From contig NZ_VKDC01000011.1 of NCBI RefSeq assembly GCF_007097395.1, forward strand, positions 109,523-173,522: 64,000 nt of DNA, given 5' to 3'. A program made the position numbers and the translations under genes. Below the pieces are notes generated by a model that worked only from the letters and a program-made list of their open reading frames with translations, had not been told where the DNA came from and searched no databases. Of the stretch, positions 55,393 through 64,000 are shown piece after piece. Source of the DNA: Fulvivirga sp. M361 (GTDB taxonomy: Bacteria; Bacteroidota; Bacteroidia; Cytophagales; Cyclobacteriaceae). Each line of letters opens with the position of its first letter. The first letter of the stretch is position 1.

Positions 55393-56391
55393 TTAAAATC
55401 GGAACGCCAAACTCAAGCTGAGGTACCGGTGTATTCGTCCCCCTACCACTTCTTCACCTATCCTATATGCGGTAAATGAAAAAGTGGTGTAGTAATTAGA
55501 ATAAACGAAGCCTATTTTCTGCGTGAACACAAGGTGATTGATCTCTTCCGTATGGGGGCTATCATCATTGAATAAGCTCCCTTCAATTAAGATATCACTA
55601 AGCACATAGTCCGCATTTATTGAAAAAAAGGCAAAGCCTTCTTCGCCATCTCCCGGATAAACACCAATTTTTGGAATGAGATCAGACACTCTGCTATTAA
55701 TAATGGCTGAATTCATAATATCATTAAACTTACCCAATCGCAACAACACCTCCTGGCCTACCTTGTTTTTACCGTTGCCAAGTTGTATTGCAGAATTGGT
55801 CATTATCTTGATCTTTTTAGCCAGTTTCCAATTCTTAATCCTATTATAAGAAAGGTTCATCACAACTTCATTCCGGATCTCGTATTCCCATCCTCTCGGT
55901 TGTAAGATACCAAAAGCTTCATGCCACCACTGCTGAAAATTACCCACTCCGGACATACTTCCTACTAAACCCAACTCTATTCCATATTTGTTAGCGGTAT
56001 TTTCACCTGGAAAGTTCAATGTTTGAAACCGGAGATAATGCCATCCCGCATAAGGTCTGTCAAACTGTTCAAAGTCTATACTTCTGATTCCATCAGGAGT
56101 ATAGATCTGATGACCATAATGATACCTGGTAATAACTTTTAACGAATCTGATCTTTTACTTCTAAACTGACGGTAGAATTTACTTCGGGACTTTATCAAT
56201 CTACTGTAAGCAGCGTTGGATCCGGAAGTATAGTATCTGTCAGAACCGTAATAAAGGTCATTATCATAAATGATCTCCACTTCTCTGTCCATACGGTGGC
56301 TTTTATTCACCGTAGCTTTATTCTGGGCTATTGAATTTATACAGAAAGATAATAGGATACAGATAATTGTTACCCGAAGCAACGATCGCAT
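55393..56391 (-). CDS. LpxR-like lipid A deacylase (DUF2219)
   Basis: This 332-residue outer-membrane protein has a signal peptide (ending INSIAQN) and the LpxR-family opening 'IYDNDLYYGSDRYYTSG' around 40-56, corresponding to the conserved 'ND...DRYYT.G' pattern. Beta strands alternate through the rest, ending 'YLSLSLAFRF' with a terminal Phe typical of outer-membrane barrels. LpxR removes 3'-acyloxyacyl chains from lipid A. The family is well supported; activity is inferred. Confidence 0.85.
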   Translation of the reverse strand: MRSLLRVTIICILLSFCINSIAQNKATVNKSHRMDREVEIIYDNDLYYGSDRYYTSGSNAAYSRLIKSRSKFYRQFRSKRSDSLKVITRYHYGHQIYTPDGIRSIDFEQFDRPYAGWHYLRFQTLNFPGENTANKYGIELGLVGSMSGVGNFQQWWHEAFGILQPRGWEYEIRNEVVMNLSYNRIKNWKLAKKIKIMTNSAIQLGNGKNKVGQEVLLRLGKFNDIMNSAIINSRVSDLIPKIGVYPGDGEEGFAFFSINADYVLSDILIEGSLFNDDSPHTEEINHLVFTQKIGFVYSNYYTTFSFTAYRIGEEVVGGRIHRYLSLSLAFRF

Positions 56392-56421
56392 ATCAACTAA
56401 CCAACTAAAGGAGATAAATGT

Positions 56422-56429
56422 TAAATTTG
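56422..56429 (+). promoter_or_regulatory. -7 box upstream of the biotin operon
   Basis: TAAATTTG matches the Bacteroidota TAnnTTTG -7 consensus and lies 28 bp before the bioF ATG (56457), predicting a start site near 56436. I found no good TTTG at -33. A short leader frame (MLNLMPKDNKV, 56418-56450) overlaps the box and is unlikely to be meaningful. Confidence 0.45.
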
Positions 56430-56456
56430 ATGCCTAAAGATAATAAAGTTTAATGC

Positions 56457-57578
56457 ATGTATCTGCACGAAAGACTGGCTAACGAGCTTCAAAAAAGAAA
56501 AGAAAGTAAAAACTATCGTCAGCTGTCTGTAAAAAGTGGTCTCTTAGACTTCACTTCAAATGACTACCTGGGATTAGCACATAACCAGGAGCTAAAAGAC
56601 AACATACATAATACTGACAAAGAGCTACTTAACGGCTCAGGAGGATCCCGGTTACTTTCCGGGAACACACTTCAGATCGAACAAACCGAGGCATACCTGG
56701 CACAACTTTTTGAATGTGAAAGTACTCTTGTGTTTCAAAGTGGGTATATGGCAAACCTGGCACTGTTCTCTACATTACCTCAACGTGGAGATACCGTTCT
56801 TTATGACGAGTTATCACATGCGTGCATCAAAGATGGCATACGACTCAGCCTGGCCACCAAATACAGCTTCAGGCACAATGATTTGGACGACCTCTCACAA
56901 AAACTCAAAAAATCTTCCGGGCAGGTCTTCATTGCGGTTGAATCTGTTTATTCCATGGATGGAGACCATTGCTCTCTGAAAGACCTGGTAGCGCTAGCAG
57001 GTAATTATGATGCTAAAATAATCCTGGACGAAGCTCATGCTACCGGACTTATGGGCAAACATGGGGGTGGACTATCGATGCTATTGGAACAGCACACTAA
57101 TATATTGGCCAGGGTATACACTTTTGGAAAAGCCATGGGTGTTCATGGTGCGGCTATTGCAGGAAGCTCTTTGTTAAAAGAATACCTTGTAAATTATGCA
57201 AGGCCATTTATTTATACTACTGCGCCCTCTCCGCATGCAGTAAGTGCCATAGATGAATCATTCCGATATTTGAATCGGAATATCCATCTGCAAACCCAAA
57301 TATCAAAGAAGATCCAACTGTTCAAGGAGCTGTTTAAACAAAAGTGTGACGACAAGTTCACATCTACAAGTAGCCAACATGCTATCCAGGCATTGATTGT
57401 ACCGGGCAATGAAAATGCCATCAAAACATCTATTCATTTGGCCAATAAAGGCTTCGATGTACGACCTATCCTTTCTCCTACAGTAAAAAAAGGAAGTGAA
57501 CGGATCAGAATATGTTTACATACATACAATTCTTCAGAGGATATATCACGTTTGATTGATAGTTTAGCGGACCTATGA
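56457..57578 (+). CDS. bioF: 8-amino-7-oxononanoate synthase (BioF)
   Basis: This 373-residue PLP enzyme joins pimeloyl-ACP/CoA and alanine to make 8-amino-7-oxononanoate, the first committed step of biotin synthesis. Visible features are 'DFTSNDYLGLA', 'GSGGSRLLSGN', 'DEAHATGLMG' and the PLP Lys225 in 'YTFGKAMGVHG'. Length is normal. Its stop overlaps the bioD start by 4 bp (ATGA), so the three bio genes are one transcript. Confidence 0.97.
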   Translation: MYLHERLANELQKRKESKNYRQLSVKSGLLDFTSNDYLGLAHNQELKDNIHNTDKELLNGSGGSRLLSGNTLQIEQTEAYLAQLFECESTLVFQSGYMANLALFSTLPQRGDTVLYDELSHACIKDGIRLSLATKYSFRHNDLDDLSQKLKKSSGQVFIAVESVYSMDGDHCSLKDLVALAGNYDAKIILDEAHATGLMGKHGGGLSMLLEQHTNILARVYTFGKAMGVHGAAIAGSSLLKEYLVNYARPFIYTTAPSPHAVSAIDESFRYLNRNIHLQTQISKKIQLFKELFKQKCDDKFTSTSSQHAIQALIVPGNENAIKTSIHLANKGFDVRPILSPTVKKGSERIRICLHTYNSSEDISRLIDSLADL

Positions 57579-58189
57579 ATTACTTTATAACAGCCATTGG
57601 CACAGATAGTGGAAAAACCCTTGTTTCAGCGATAGTAGCTACGGCAATACAAGGCGAATACTGGAAACCTGTTCAGGCTGGTTACCCAACAGACACGGAT
57701 ACCATCAAGAAGCTTACAGATAGTAGCATAAAATGTCATAATGAGCAATTTATTCTCAACACTCCGGCCTCTCCCCATTATGCCGCTGAGGTGGATAATG
57801 TGGTAATAACTATGAATGACTTTGTTTTACCTGACTCAAAAAAAGACCTCGTCATAGAAGGCGCCGGCGGTACATTGGTGCCACTAAATAATGAGAATTT
57901 TGTCATTGACCTGGTACCTCAGTTGAACGCATCTATTATACTCGTATCCAATCACTACCTGGGTAGTATAAACCATACCATGCTCAGTTTAGAACTCATT
58001 AAACAAAGAGGGTATCCACTAAAAGGTATAATTTTTAATGGGCCATCAAATCCATCTACTGAAAAAATAATTCTACAACATACCCAGGCGCCCTGCTTGC
58101 TGTCCATTCCACAACAGGAAAGTCTAAACTCGGGTATAATAAATAACTACGCCCAATTATTAAGTAATAGGTTGGATGAATTGGATTGA
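57575..58189 (+). CDS. bioD: Dethiobiotin synthase (BioD)
   Basis: This 204-residue ATP-dependent enzyme forms the ureido ring of biotin. It has the P-loop 'GTDSGKT' at 9-15, 'KPVQAGYPTDTDT' near 32, 'VIEGAGGTLVPL' near 92 and 'LVSNHYLGSINH' later, all typical of BioD. It overlaps bioF by 4 bp and bioA by 14 bp, so translation is coupled in the biotin operon. Confidence 0.95.
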   Translation: MNYFITAIGTDSGKTLVSAIVATAIQGEYWKPVQAGYPTDTDTIKKLTDSSIKCHNEQFILNTPASPHYAAEVDNVVITMNDFVLPDSKKDLVIEGAGGTLVPLNNENFVIDLVPQLNASIILVSNHYLGSINHTMLSLELIKQRGYPLKGIIFNGPSNPSTEKIILQHTQAPCLLSIPQQESLNSGIINNYAQLLSNRLDELD

Positions 58190-59447
58190 CAAAGACAAAA
58201 ACACTATCTGGCACCCTTTCACCCCGTTAGAAGGTGTGGATGATCCATTATTGATCACTAAAGCCGACGGAGTCTACCTTCATACGGATGATGGGAGAAA
58301 GATCATTGATGCCATATCATCTTGGTGGGTAAACCTGCATGGACATGGTCACCCATATATTGCTGATAGGGTCTGTCAACAGGCAAAAACCCTTGAACAC
58401 GTAGTATTTGCTGGCTTTACCCATCAACCCGCCATAACACTTGCCGAAAATTTATTGTCAATTCTTCCTGAAAATCAATCAAAAATATTCTATTCAGACA
58501 ACGGCAGTACGGCAGTGGAAGTCGCATTAAAAATGGCCTTTCAATTTTGGTTCAATCAAAATAAAGACAAAAAGCGAGTAATAGCTATTGATGGTGCCTA
58601 CCACGGCGATACCTTCGGAACTATGTCCGTTGGTGAAAGGGGTGATTTTACCAAGCCTTTCGTTCCTTTTTTATTTAATGTTGATTACATCGACTTTCCT
58701 CAAAGTGGTATGGAGGAGCTAGTAATCCAGCAGTTTAAAGACTTAATAAAGACTAACGATGTAGCAGCATTTATTTTTGAGCCTTTGATACAAGGAGCTT
58801 CAGGTATGAGGATCTATGAGGCAAAACTACTTGATGAGTTAATAGCTATTGCCAGAAAACATGATGTGATATGCATTGCTGACGAGGTTATGACCGGCTT
58901 CGGACGTACAGGCGAGCTATTTGCTTCGGATTACTTGAATAACAAACCGGATATATTATGTCTGTCTAAAGGAATAACGGGTGGTACAATGGCCTTGGGA
59001 GTTACTTCCTGCACTGAGGAGATTATAAAAGTATATAGGTCCAGCAACCTTAAAAAGGCTTTCTTACACGGGCATTCCTTTACCGCTAACCCATTAGCCT
59101 GTACAGCTTCAAATGCCAGCTACGACCTTCTTATGAAACCTGAATGTCAAGCATCAATAAAAAGAATTTCACGTTTAAATCAGGACTTTGTACAGAAGAA
59201 CGTTTCCAGGCCGGCGTTGCGAGAAATCAGAAGCCTAGGAACAATCATGGCACTGGAATTTGAAACGACCAATGACAGCTCTTATTTCAGCGAAATGCGC
59301 AACGTACTTTATCCGTTTTTCCTGGAAAAGAATATATTGCTAAGACCCTTGGGTAATTTAATTTACATTATTCCGCCATACATTATTACAGATGAACAAC
59401 TGTTAAAAGTGTATGAAGCAATCGAAGAGTTTCTGGATACCCTTTAA
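58176..59447 (+). CDS. bioA: Adenosylmethionine-8-amino-7-oxononanoate transaminase (BioA)
   Basis: This 423-residue class III aminotransferase transfers the amino group from S-adenosylmethionine. Supporting strings are 'WHPFTP', 'ISSWWVNLHGHGHP', 'FYSDNGSTAVEVALKMA', 'DEVMTGFGRTGELFA' and the PLP Lys265 in 'LSKGITGG'. The tryptophan pair in 'SSWW' is typical of BioA. It ends overlapping the convergent MscS gene by 4 bp. No bioB, bioC or bioH is seen here. Confidence 0.97.
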   Translation: MNWIDKDKNTIWHPFTPLEGVDDPLLITKADGVYLHTDDGRKIIDAISSWWVNLHGHGHPYIADRVCQQAKTLEHVVFAGFTHQPAITLAENLLSILPENQSKIFYSDNGSTAVEVALKMAFQFWFNQNKDKKRVIAIDGAYHGDTFGTMSVGERGDFTKPFVPFLFNVDYIDFPQSGMEELVIQQFKDLIKTNDVAAFIFEPLIQGASGMRIYEAKLLDELIAIARKHDVICIADEVMTGFGRTGELFASDYLNNKPDILCLSKGITGGTMALGVTSCTEEIIKVYRSSNLKKAFLHGHSFTANPLACTASNASYDLLMKPECQASIKRISRLNQDFVQKNVSRPALREIRSLGTIMALEFETTNDSSYFSEMRNVLYPFFLEKNILLRPLGNLIYIIPPYIITDEQLLKVYEAIEEFLDTL

Positions 59448-61069
59448 TTCGCAGTTTTATCTGGCCCCTTCTTGTATTCCTCCAGTACCTTGCGCAGATC
59501 AGCAGCATCTGCTGTATATTCCGGAGAATTTCCTTTTTTCTCAGGAAATGTTTCCATATGCAGCGTTTGCGTTGGGAAAGCAAAATTAACACCGAGTTGA
59601 TCTGCAAGTTTCACGATTTCGAGCAACACCTCATGCCTGGACCTCAGCTCTTCCGTCCAACTAGGCACTTTGAAGAATATATAGAACAGGATATTCAATG
59701 AGGAGTCCGCCATATCGTTAAAGTGAATTTCATAATAGTCTTTCCGTGTTTTTGGGTGCTTTTTCACAATTTCTTCCAGCCCTTCCACAAATACTTCTAT
59801 CAAATCCGTTGGTGTATCATACGTAAGCGCAATATTGGTCATAAACCTGCGGTAATGCCTTAACCCATGATTATCGATGGTTTGATTGGTGATCAAACCA
59901 TTAGGTATATACATAAGGGAATTTCTAAAAGTCCTTATCCGTGTAGAGCGAAAGCCTACCTCTTCTACGGTACCATCCACATCTCCGGAAGTGATCCAAT
60001 CGCCTACTTGAAAAGGACGGTCAACAAATATCATCAAAGACCCAAAAAAGTTCTTTATAGTATCCTGGGCTGCCAAAGCAAAAGCCAAACCACCAATGGA
60101 AATACCGGCTATCAGACCTGTGATATCGAACTCCAGATTATCAAGAATGAATAGCCCTCCTACCACCACCACGAACGTCTTTAATACCTTTCGTAACAAG
60201 GGTACAAGCTGGTCATCCAACGTGCTTTCTGTCTTTTCCGCCAGCTTTCCCATGTAAAAGCTGATGATATCTACCAAGCGATAGAAAAAGACGATAGCAA
60301 ACACCGGCCATATGGCCTTTAATATAAGTATCACATACTTATTCATAGTAATAGGTAGCTGTAATACTGGTACCAGAAGGATGAGTATTGGAAATATAAC
60401 CAGAAAGCTGACTGGTTTTGCTACCGGAATAATGACTTCGTTCGCCAACTTTTTATAACCAAGTCGTAGCAACAACTGAATGATCAGTTTTTCAAAAAAA
60501 TAGGTGAAAAGCTTATGCAATATAAATGACAACAGAACAACAATCAGTAGGCCAAACAATTGCCAAATATGTAGCCCAAGGATTTTAGTTGTTCCATAAG
60601 AAGGGGCTATCTCCAATAGCTTATCCAGTCCCAAAGGGTAGGTATCTTTATGCCATACTTCGATCTTGCCAATGGTCTTGGCTGAAAAATACCACCGTAT
60701 ACCTCTTTTTTCGACATAAAGATCCGGATACTTCTTGGTTAAATAATAACGATGTTTATTGGTTACAGAATCCAGGTAATCCCGGCTTCTTGGGATATCA
60801 TCCAGTTCAACAAAAATTCCCTGGCCATCAAGTACTTGTTTAAGCTTTATTGCGAGTACTACGGCTCGTTCCTGATCAACATCTTTCGGGTTGAACACCT
60901 TTGCTGCTATAGCAGGACGATAGCTATCCTCCTGTAAGTACAATAAATGTGTTAGTACTGTATTATATGGCGTCGCCAAGCTGTATTCAAGGGTATCTTT
61001 GCTTTGTCCAAAGGACCATTGAAAGAAAATGCCTGACAGGAACAATAAAACCGTTTTTCTTAATATCAT
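59444..61069 (-). CDS. Mechanosensitive ion channel of the MscS family
   Basis: This 541-residue protein has a signal peptide (ending SFGQ), a periplasmic N-terminal domain (to ~165), several membrane helices, and the MscS core: 'FDITGLIAGISIGGLAFALAAQDTIKNF' (quoted as 'GGLAFALAAQDTI') for the pore helix and 'PFQVGDWITSG' with 'VDGTVEEVGFRSTRIRTF' for the beta domain. The C-terminal vestibule holds 'YIPNGLITNQTIDN'. It likely opens on membrane tension or osmotic shock. Its ATG is 3 bp after the next gene's stop. Confidence 0.93.
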   Translation of the reverse strand: MILRKTVLLFLSGIFFQWSFGQSKDTLEYSLATPYNTVLTHLLYLQEDSYRPAIAAKVFNPKDVDQERAVVLAIKLKQVLDGQGIFVELDDIPRSRDYLDSVTNKHRYYLTKKYPDLYVEKRGIRWYFSAKTIGKIEVWHKDTYPLGLDKLLEIAPSYGTTKILGLHIWQLFGLLIVVLLSFILHKLFTYFFEKLIIQLLLRLGYKKLANEVIIPVAKPVSFLVIFPILILLVPVLQLPITMNKYVILILKAIWPVFAIVFFYRLVDIISFYMGKLAEKTESTLDDQLVPLLRKVLKTFVVVVGGLFILDNLEFDITGLIAGISIGGLAFALAAQDTIKNFFGSLMIFVDRPFQVGDWITSGDVDGTVEEVGFRSTRIRTFRNSLMYIPNGLITNQTIDNHGLRHYRRFMTNIALTYDTPTDLIEVFVEGLEEIVKKHPKTRKDYYEIHFNDMADSSLNILFYIFFKVPSWTEELRSRHEVLLEIVKLADQLGVNFAFPTQTLHMETFPEKKGNSPEYTADAADLRKVLEEYKKGPDKTAN

Positions 61070-61071
61070 GG

Positions 61072-63786
61072 TTAAAAACTTAGTTTTTTAAATGTATTTC
61101 CTGAAACTACAAAAACCTCATATTTACCTTTAGATTCGTAATACATCATACCCACTTTACCATCACTGTCTATAGGTCTTGAATTGATCAACACGCCGTT
61201 CGTATTATAAATATATGTAAACCCTTGAATCTGATCTGATATGGCAAATACCTGATGATTATTAGAGAAGTTATAATACTGCACGGTCAGTTCTTCTGTA
61301 TTCAGATAATCCTTGGAAAGAAGTTCATTTTTGTCTCGATTCAATAAGACCAGCCTATTCAGATCTTGTCGCGCTATTACATAGTCTTTACCTAATGCAT
61401 CATTAACCAGGTTAAACATTGACTCTTGTGTCGGACGATAAAGCTGATCAGTACTTACTATTTCCCCTGCTAAATTAAATTTTACCAAGCGGCCTTCCCT
61501 GGACAGCAGGCTCACCAAAGTTTTTTGAAGATCTGCACCTAGTTGTATATGTGCATCTCCATTATATCTTCCATCAACAGAAAATGGAAATCCAGGAATA
61601 TCTTCCCCTCTACGGTTCATGGCGTGAACCTTTCCATCACTCTGTATCGCCATTATGATATCCTTCCCTCTCACCCGAATGTGAATGGGCTGACAAGCCA
61701 GCCTGCCCTGGACCTCTCTTGGTGTCCAGCCTTCCAAATTCACCCCCTCTTTATTGTAGAGGTACATTCCCCCTCGCTCATCCGTTAACATGAATCGATA
61801 ACGCTTGCTTTTATCATAATCAATGACAGAGGCATCATCAATTTTATAATCTATCCTCAATGGGAAATCGTCCACATCATTCCCTAACCGATCGATTATA
61901 TATAGGTAATTCCCCGTTGCAAAGAAATACTGAAGTTTACCATTCTTATAATAATCCACCTGATCCACGTCACTAACCATCGGGCCATCAATTTCTCTTT
62001 CCCATAAAACCTCACCTTTAGTCGATATCAACATAATATGGTTAGAAGAATCCTGCAAAAGCACTTCCTTACTATTATCTAAATGACTTTTGACAACAAG
62101 CGGTTTAGTGATCAAAGGATAATTGAATGCAACAGTTTTCTCGGCATCGAAGATATCTGCTGTTGATGACAAACTTGGCTTTTCATAGTGAAAAGCAATA
62201 CTAGAGTAAAAGTTGTCGTCCAATGCACTGAAATCAAATGACAGATATTTCACCCCTTTGAACACTTGACTGTTTTTCCGAAAGAGCTCCTTCCAAAATG
62301 GATTGCTGTATTGAACCACCCCTTCCCATGCTACCGGAGTATTAATTACAAGTTTGAAATTGGATTCCTCCTGTGTATTAACACTGAACTTGTTGTAAAT
62401 TAATGATCTCCCTAAAGTATTCTCTTTTTCTATATCAGTCATCAAATCTTTCAATGTTTGAATACTTTCTGCCATTACCAGATACTCATCAAAAACTGCA
62501 TAAAAGGTATCTTCAAACCCTGTAAACATTGGACCAAAAGCATGCATTGGAAAGTTAGTCACATTTAATTCACGGATAACAAGCTCTCCAAAGCTTTCCT
62601 GGTAAACGCTATCTCCTTGTGCAATTGCCAATCGCTCTGATAAATCATTTAATTGACGCATAGCTTCAGTTAAATCATTAGTATTAATCATTATAAGCTT
62701 ATGATCATTACTTACTGATGACGGTATGTTGGTCAGGGAAATTCCAGACCCAAGCCAGGCGAACATACCATCAAAATCAAATTGATATTTCTCGGCAAAA
62801 AGAAGTCGCTCCGATACAAGCTCAGGGTGAATACTTTCCCAGTACTTTTTCAACCTCTCATGCCAGTCAGGCCCGTTTTCAATACCCAATTGATAAAAAT
62901 GACTTGCCTTGTTACTTACATAGTACTGAAAATTATTCTTTTGAGGGCTCTGTGATAGGAAAGTATTTAAAAAATCATCTCCGTCAACTTGAGTGAATCC
63001 ATTCAACAGTATCTTCTCATTTTCAATGGTTATATCATAGAACATTGATTGATTATGATGATCTAAAACATCATCTGACTCGCTTTGAAATGCGTTAAAT
63101 AATTGATTAAAATTGGCCGTGTTTATGTAAACATTTCCATCATCATTAGCGAGCTTAGGGATTTTAAGCATGTCACGGTTCTTATTGAAGAAACCTTCAT
63201 TTTGGTCATTATCAATCAATCTCACCACATCTTCAATTAAAAAGGGCGTGAAGCTGCCAATAAAAAGGTTTTCATGAATGAGATAGGAAAACGTAGACGC
63301 CTGCTCATTCCCTTTTAATTCTTTGATTTGATAATTCTGATAAGTTCGGTCGACTGATTTTAAGTTTCCAGTACTGATAAAAAACTCAAGTATTTTATCT
63401 GCATTTTTTTGATCTTTAATGCTACTGACATCAATATAAAGAACAGCATCAAACTGGTTATTGCTAATTTTGTGAACAGAAACCAACATACCGTTAGTAA
63501 TACCTGCCGAAAGTAAGTCTTTCTCACCTCCAAGGCTATCCAGGTTCATTAAAGACTCATGAAAGTTTTTCAAAGATGTTATCCGCTGAAATGACTTCCA
63601 CAACTCGCTTTCAGCCAGTTTCACCCAAGCTTCAAAAGGCTTCTTATTTTCATAAACCAATGCAGCATTTTCAGGCACCAGTTCAGTTACATCTACATTT
63701 AATGGTCTATAATATTTGTCAAATAGTAAATATCCGGAAACTAATAATACAACTGCTGACGTAACCAACCAGGCTATTCTATTCAT
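61072..63786 (-). CDS. Large membrane-anchored protein of unknown function
   Basis: This 904-residue protein has one N-terminal membrane helix ('LVTSAVVLLVSGYLLFDKYY') and a long extracytoplasmic part. Residues about 30-500 resemble a DUF3352-type surface protein; the C-terminal third has propeller-like strands such as 'YFFATGNYLYIIDRLGND' and 'IRVRGKDIIMAIQSDGKVHAMNRRG'. Its function is unknown. It is directly upstream of the MscS gene (2 bp gap), suggesting an envelope-related role. Confidence 0.75.
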   Translation of the reverse strand: MNRIAWLVTSAVVLLVSGYLLFDKYYRPLNVDVTELVPENAALVYENKKPFEAWVKLAESELWKSFQRITSLKNFHESLMNLDSLGGEKDLLSAGITNGMLVSVHKISNNQFDAVLYIDVSSIKDQKNADKILEFFISTGNLKSVDRTYQNYQIKELKGNEQASTFSYLIHENLFIGSFTPFLIEDVVRLIDNDQNEGFFNKNRDMLKIPKLANDDGNVYINTANFNQLFNAFQSESDDVLDHHNQSMFYDITIENEKILLNGFTQVDGDDFLNTFLSQSPQKNNFQYYVSNKASHFYQLGIENGPDWHERLKKYWESIHPELVSERLLFAEKYQFDFDGMFAWLGSGISLTNIPSSVSNDHKLIMINTNDLTEAMRQLNDLSERLAIAQGDSVYQESFGELVIRELNVTNFPMHAFGPMFTGFEDTFYAVFDEYLVMAESIQTLKDLMTDIEKENTLGRSLIYNKFSVNTQEESNFKLVINTPVAWEGVVQYSNPFWKELFRKNSQVFKGVKYLSFDFSALDDNFYSSIAFHYEKPSLSSTADIFDAEKTVAFNYPLITKPLVVKSHLDNSKEVLLQDSSNHIMLISTKGEVLWEREIDGPMVSDVDQVDYYKNGKLQYFFATGNYLYIIDRLGNDVDDFPLRIDYKIDDASVIDYDKSKRYRFMLTDERGGMYLYNKEGVNLEGWTPREVQGRLACQPIHIRVRGKDIIMAIQSDGKVHAMNRRGEDIPGFPFSVDGRYNGDAHIQLGADLQKTLVSLLSREGRLVKFNLAGEIVSTDQLYRPTQESMFNLVNDALGKDYVIARQDLNRLVLLNRDKNELLSKDYLNTEELTVQYYNFSNNHQVFAISDQIQGFTYIYNTNGVLINSRPIDSDGKVGMMYYESKGKYEVFVVSGNTFKKLSF

Positions 63787-64000
63787 ATGGGGAAGGTTTG
63801 TGCAAATAAATCAAAATAAATATGCCGCTGCAAAATAAGCCATGCAAAAGGTCTATTTTCAATACAAACCGCTAGATAATGGGTTCACTTTTTGGCTTTA
63901 AAAGCGAACAAATATTCTTTACTGTCATCCTTCAAGTAGCAGTCCCTCTACTTTCATCAGGGTTGATGTTTTTTTGCTGTGGGTGCTATAGGGGTGGGAT
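63787..64000. other. Window tail with no supported gene
   Basis: The last 214 bp lie upstream of the 904-residue gene. Short frames are open to the window edge on the plus strand (from an ATG near 63879), and 'DDSKEYLFAFKAKK' is readable on the minus strand before a stop. None is long enough to support. Confidence 0.3.

Noticed and set aside
63842..64000. Possible gene at the right end
   Set aside because: The plus-strand frame and the minus-strand end are too short and conflicting to support.

Overview
The window looks like chromosomal DNA of a Bacteroidota bacterium, probably a gliding, Cytophagales-like marine or soil organism (inference). The signs are a type IX secretion C-terminal sorting domain on a 1512-residue surface protein, SprB-type repeats, lipoproteins whose mature end is a Cys followed by acidic residues, PorT-like outer-membrane barrels, TAnnTTTG promoter boxes, weak ribosome binding sites and moderately AT-rich DNA. 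I saw no tRNA, rRNA, CRISPR array or insertion sequence.

Positions 1-12140 (minus strand) hold most of the structural operon of an extracellular contractile injection system (eCIS, the AFP/PVC/MAC/AlgoCIS family). In transcription order it encodes a DUF4255 (Pvc16/Afp16-like) cap protein, a possible cap adaptor, one sheath, two tube-like proteins, a 55-residue DUF5908/Afp6-like protein, a LysM adaptor, a VgrG-like spike, a PAAR tip, a gp25-like baseplate protein, a large baseplate-J protein, and a possible fibre or adhesin cut by the window edge. Tape measure and further baseplate genes would lie beyond position 1. Just upstream, in the same direction, is a secreted GH18-like hydrolase with three C-terminal membrane helices. 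The leader of the structural operon has two copies of TTAATGCAT 42 bp apart, about four helical turns.

Positions 14455-22519 contain three ordinary genes, then an Afp15-like AAA+ ATPase followed 5 bp later by a 1325-residue polymorphic-toxin-like protein. The C terminus of that protein resembles a ParB/sulfiredoxin-fold domain, and a small immunity-like gene follows it. This is the best cargo candidate. Positions 22769-29678 encode three exported, surface-type proteins. A second Afp15-like ATPase lies at 30237-31565.

Positions 32065-40948 form a tight four-gene minus-strand operon: a membrane transporter-like protein with HEAT repeats and a cNMP-binding-like domain, a protein with three TIR/DUF4062-like segments, a membrane-anchored nSTAND1 NTPase with WD40 repeats, and an outer-membrane barrel with a TPR-like N-terminal part. 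It looks like an envelope-spanning sensing or conflict system next to the eCIS, and is the most interesting possible novelty here.

From 41542 to the end the DNA is mostly housekeeping: cinA, a 2-oxoacid dehydrogenase E2, lipoprotein and ArsC/Spx-like genes, a ParA-like pair, a trans-sulfuration enzyme, a TPR histidine kinase, a VPS10/BNR propeller protein, a His-rich secreted protein, a dienoyl-CoA reductase-like SDR, an LpxR-like deacylase, the biotin operon bioF-bioD-bioA, an MscS channel and a 904-residue membrane-anchored protein. All functions are assigned from reading sequence motifs by eye; no database search was run.
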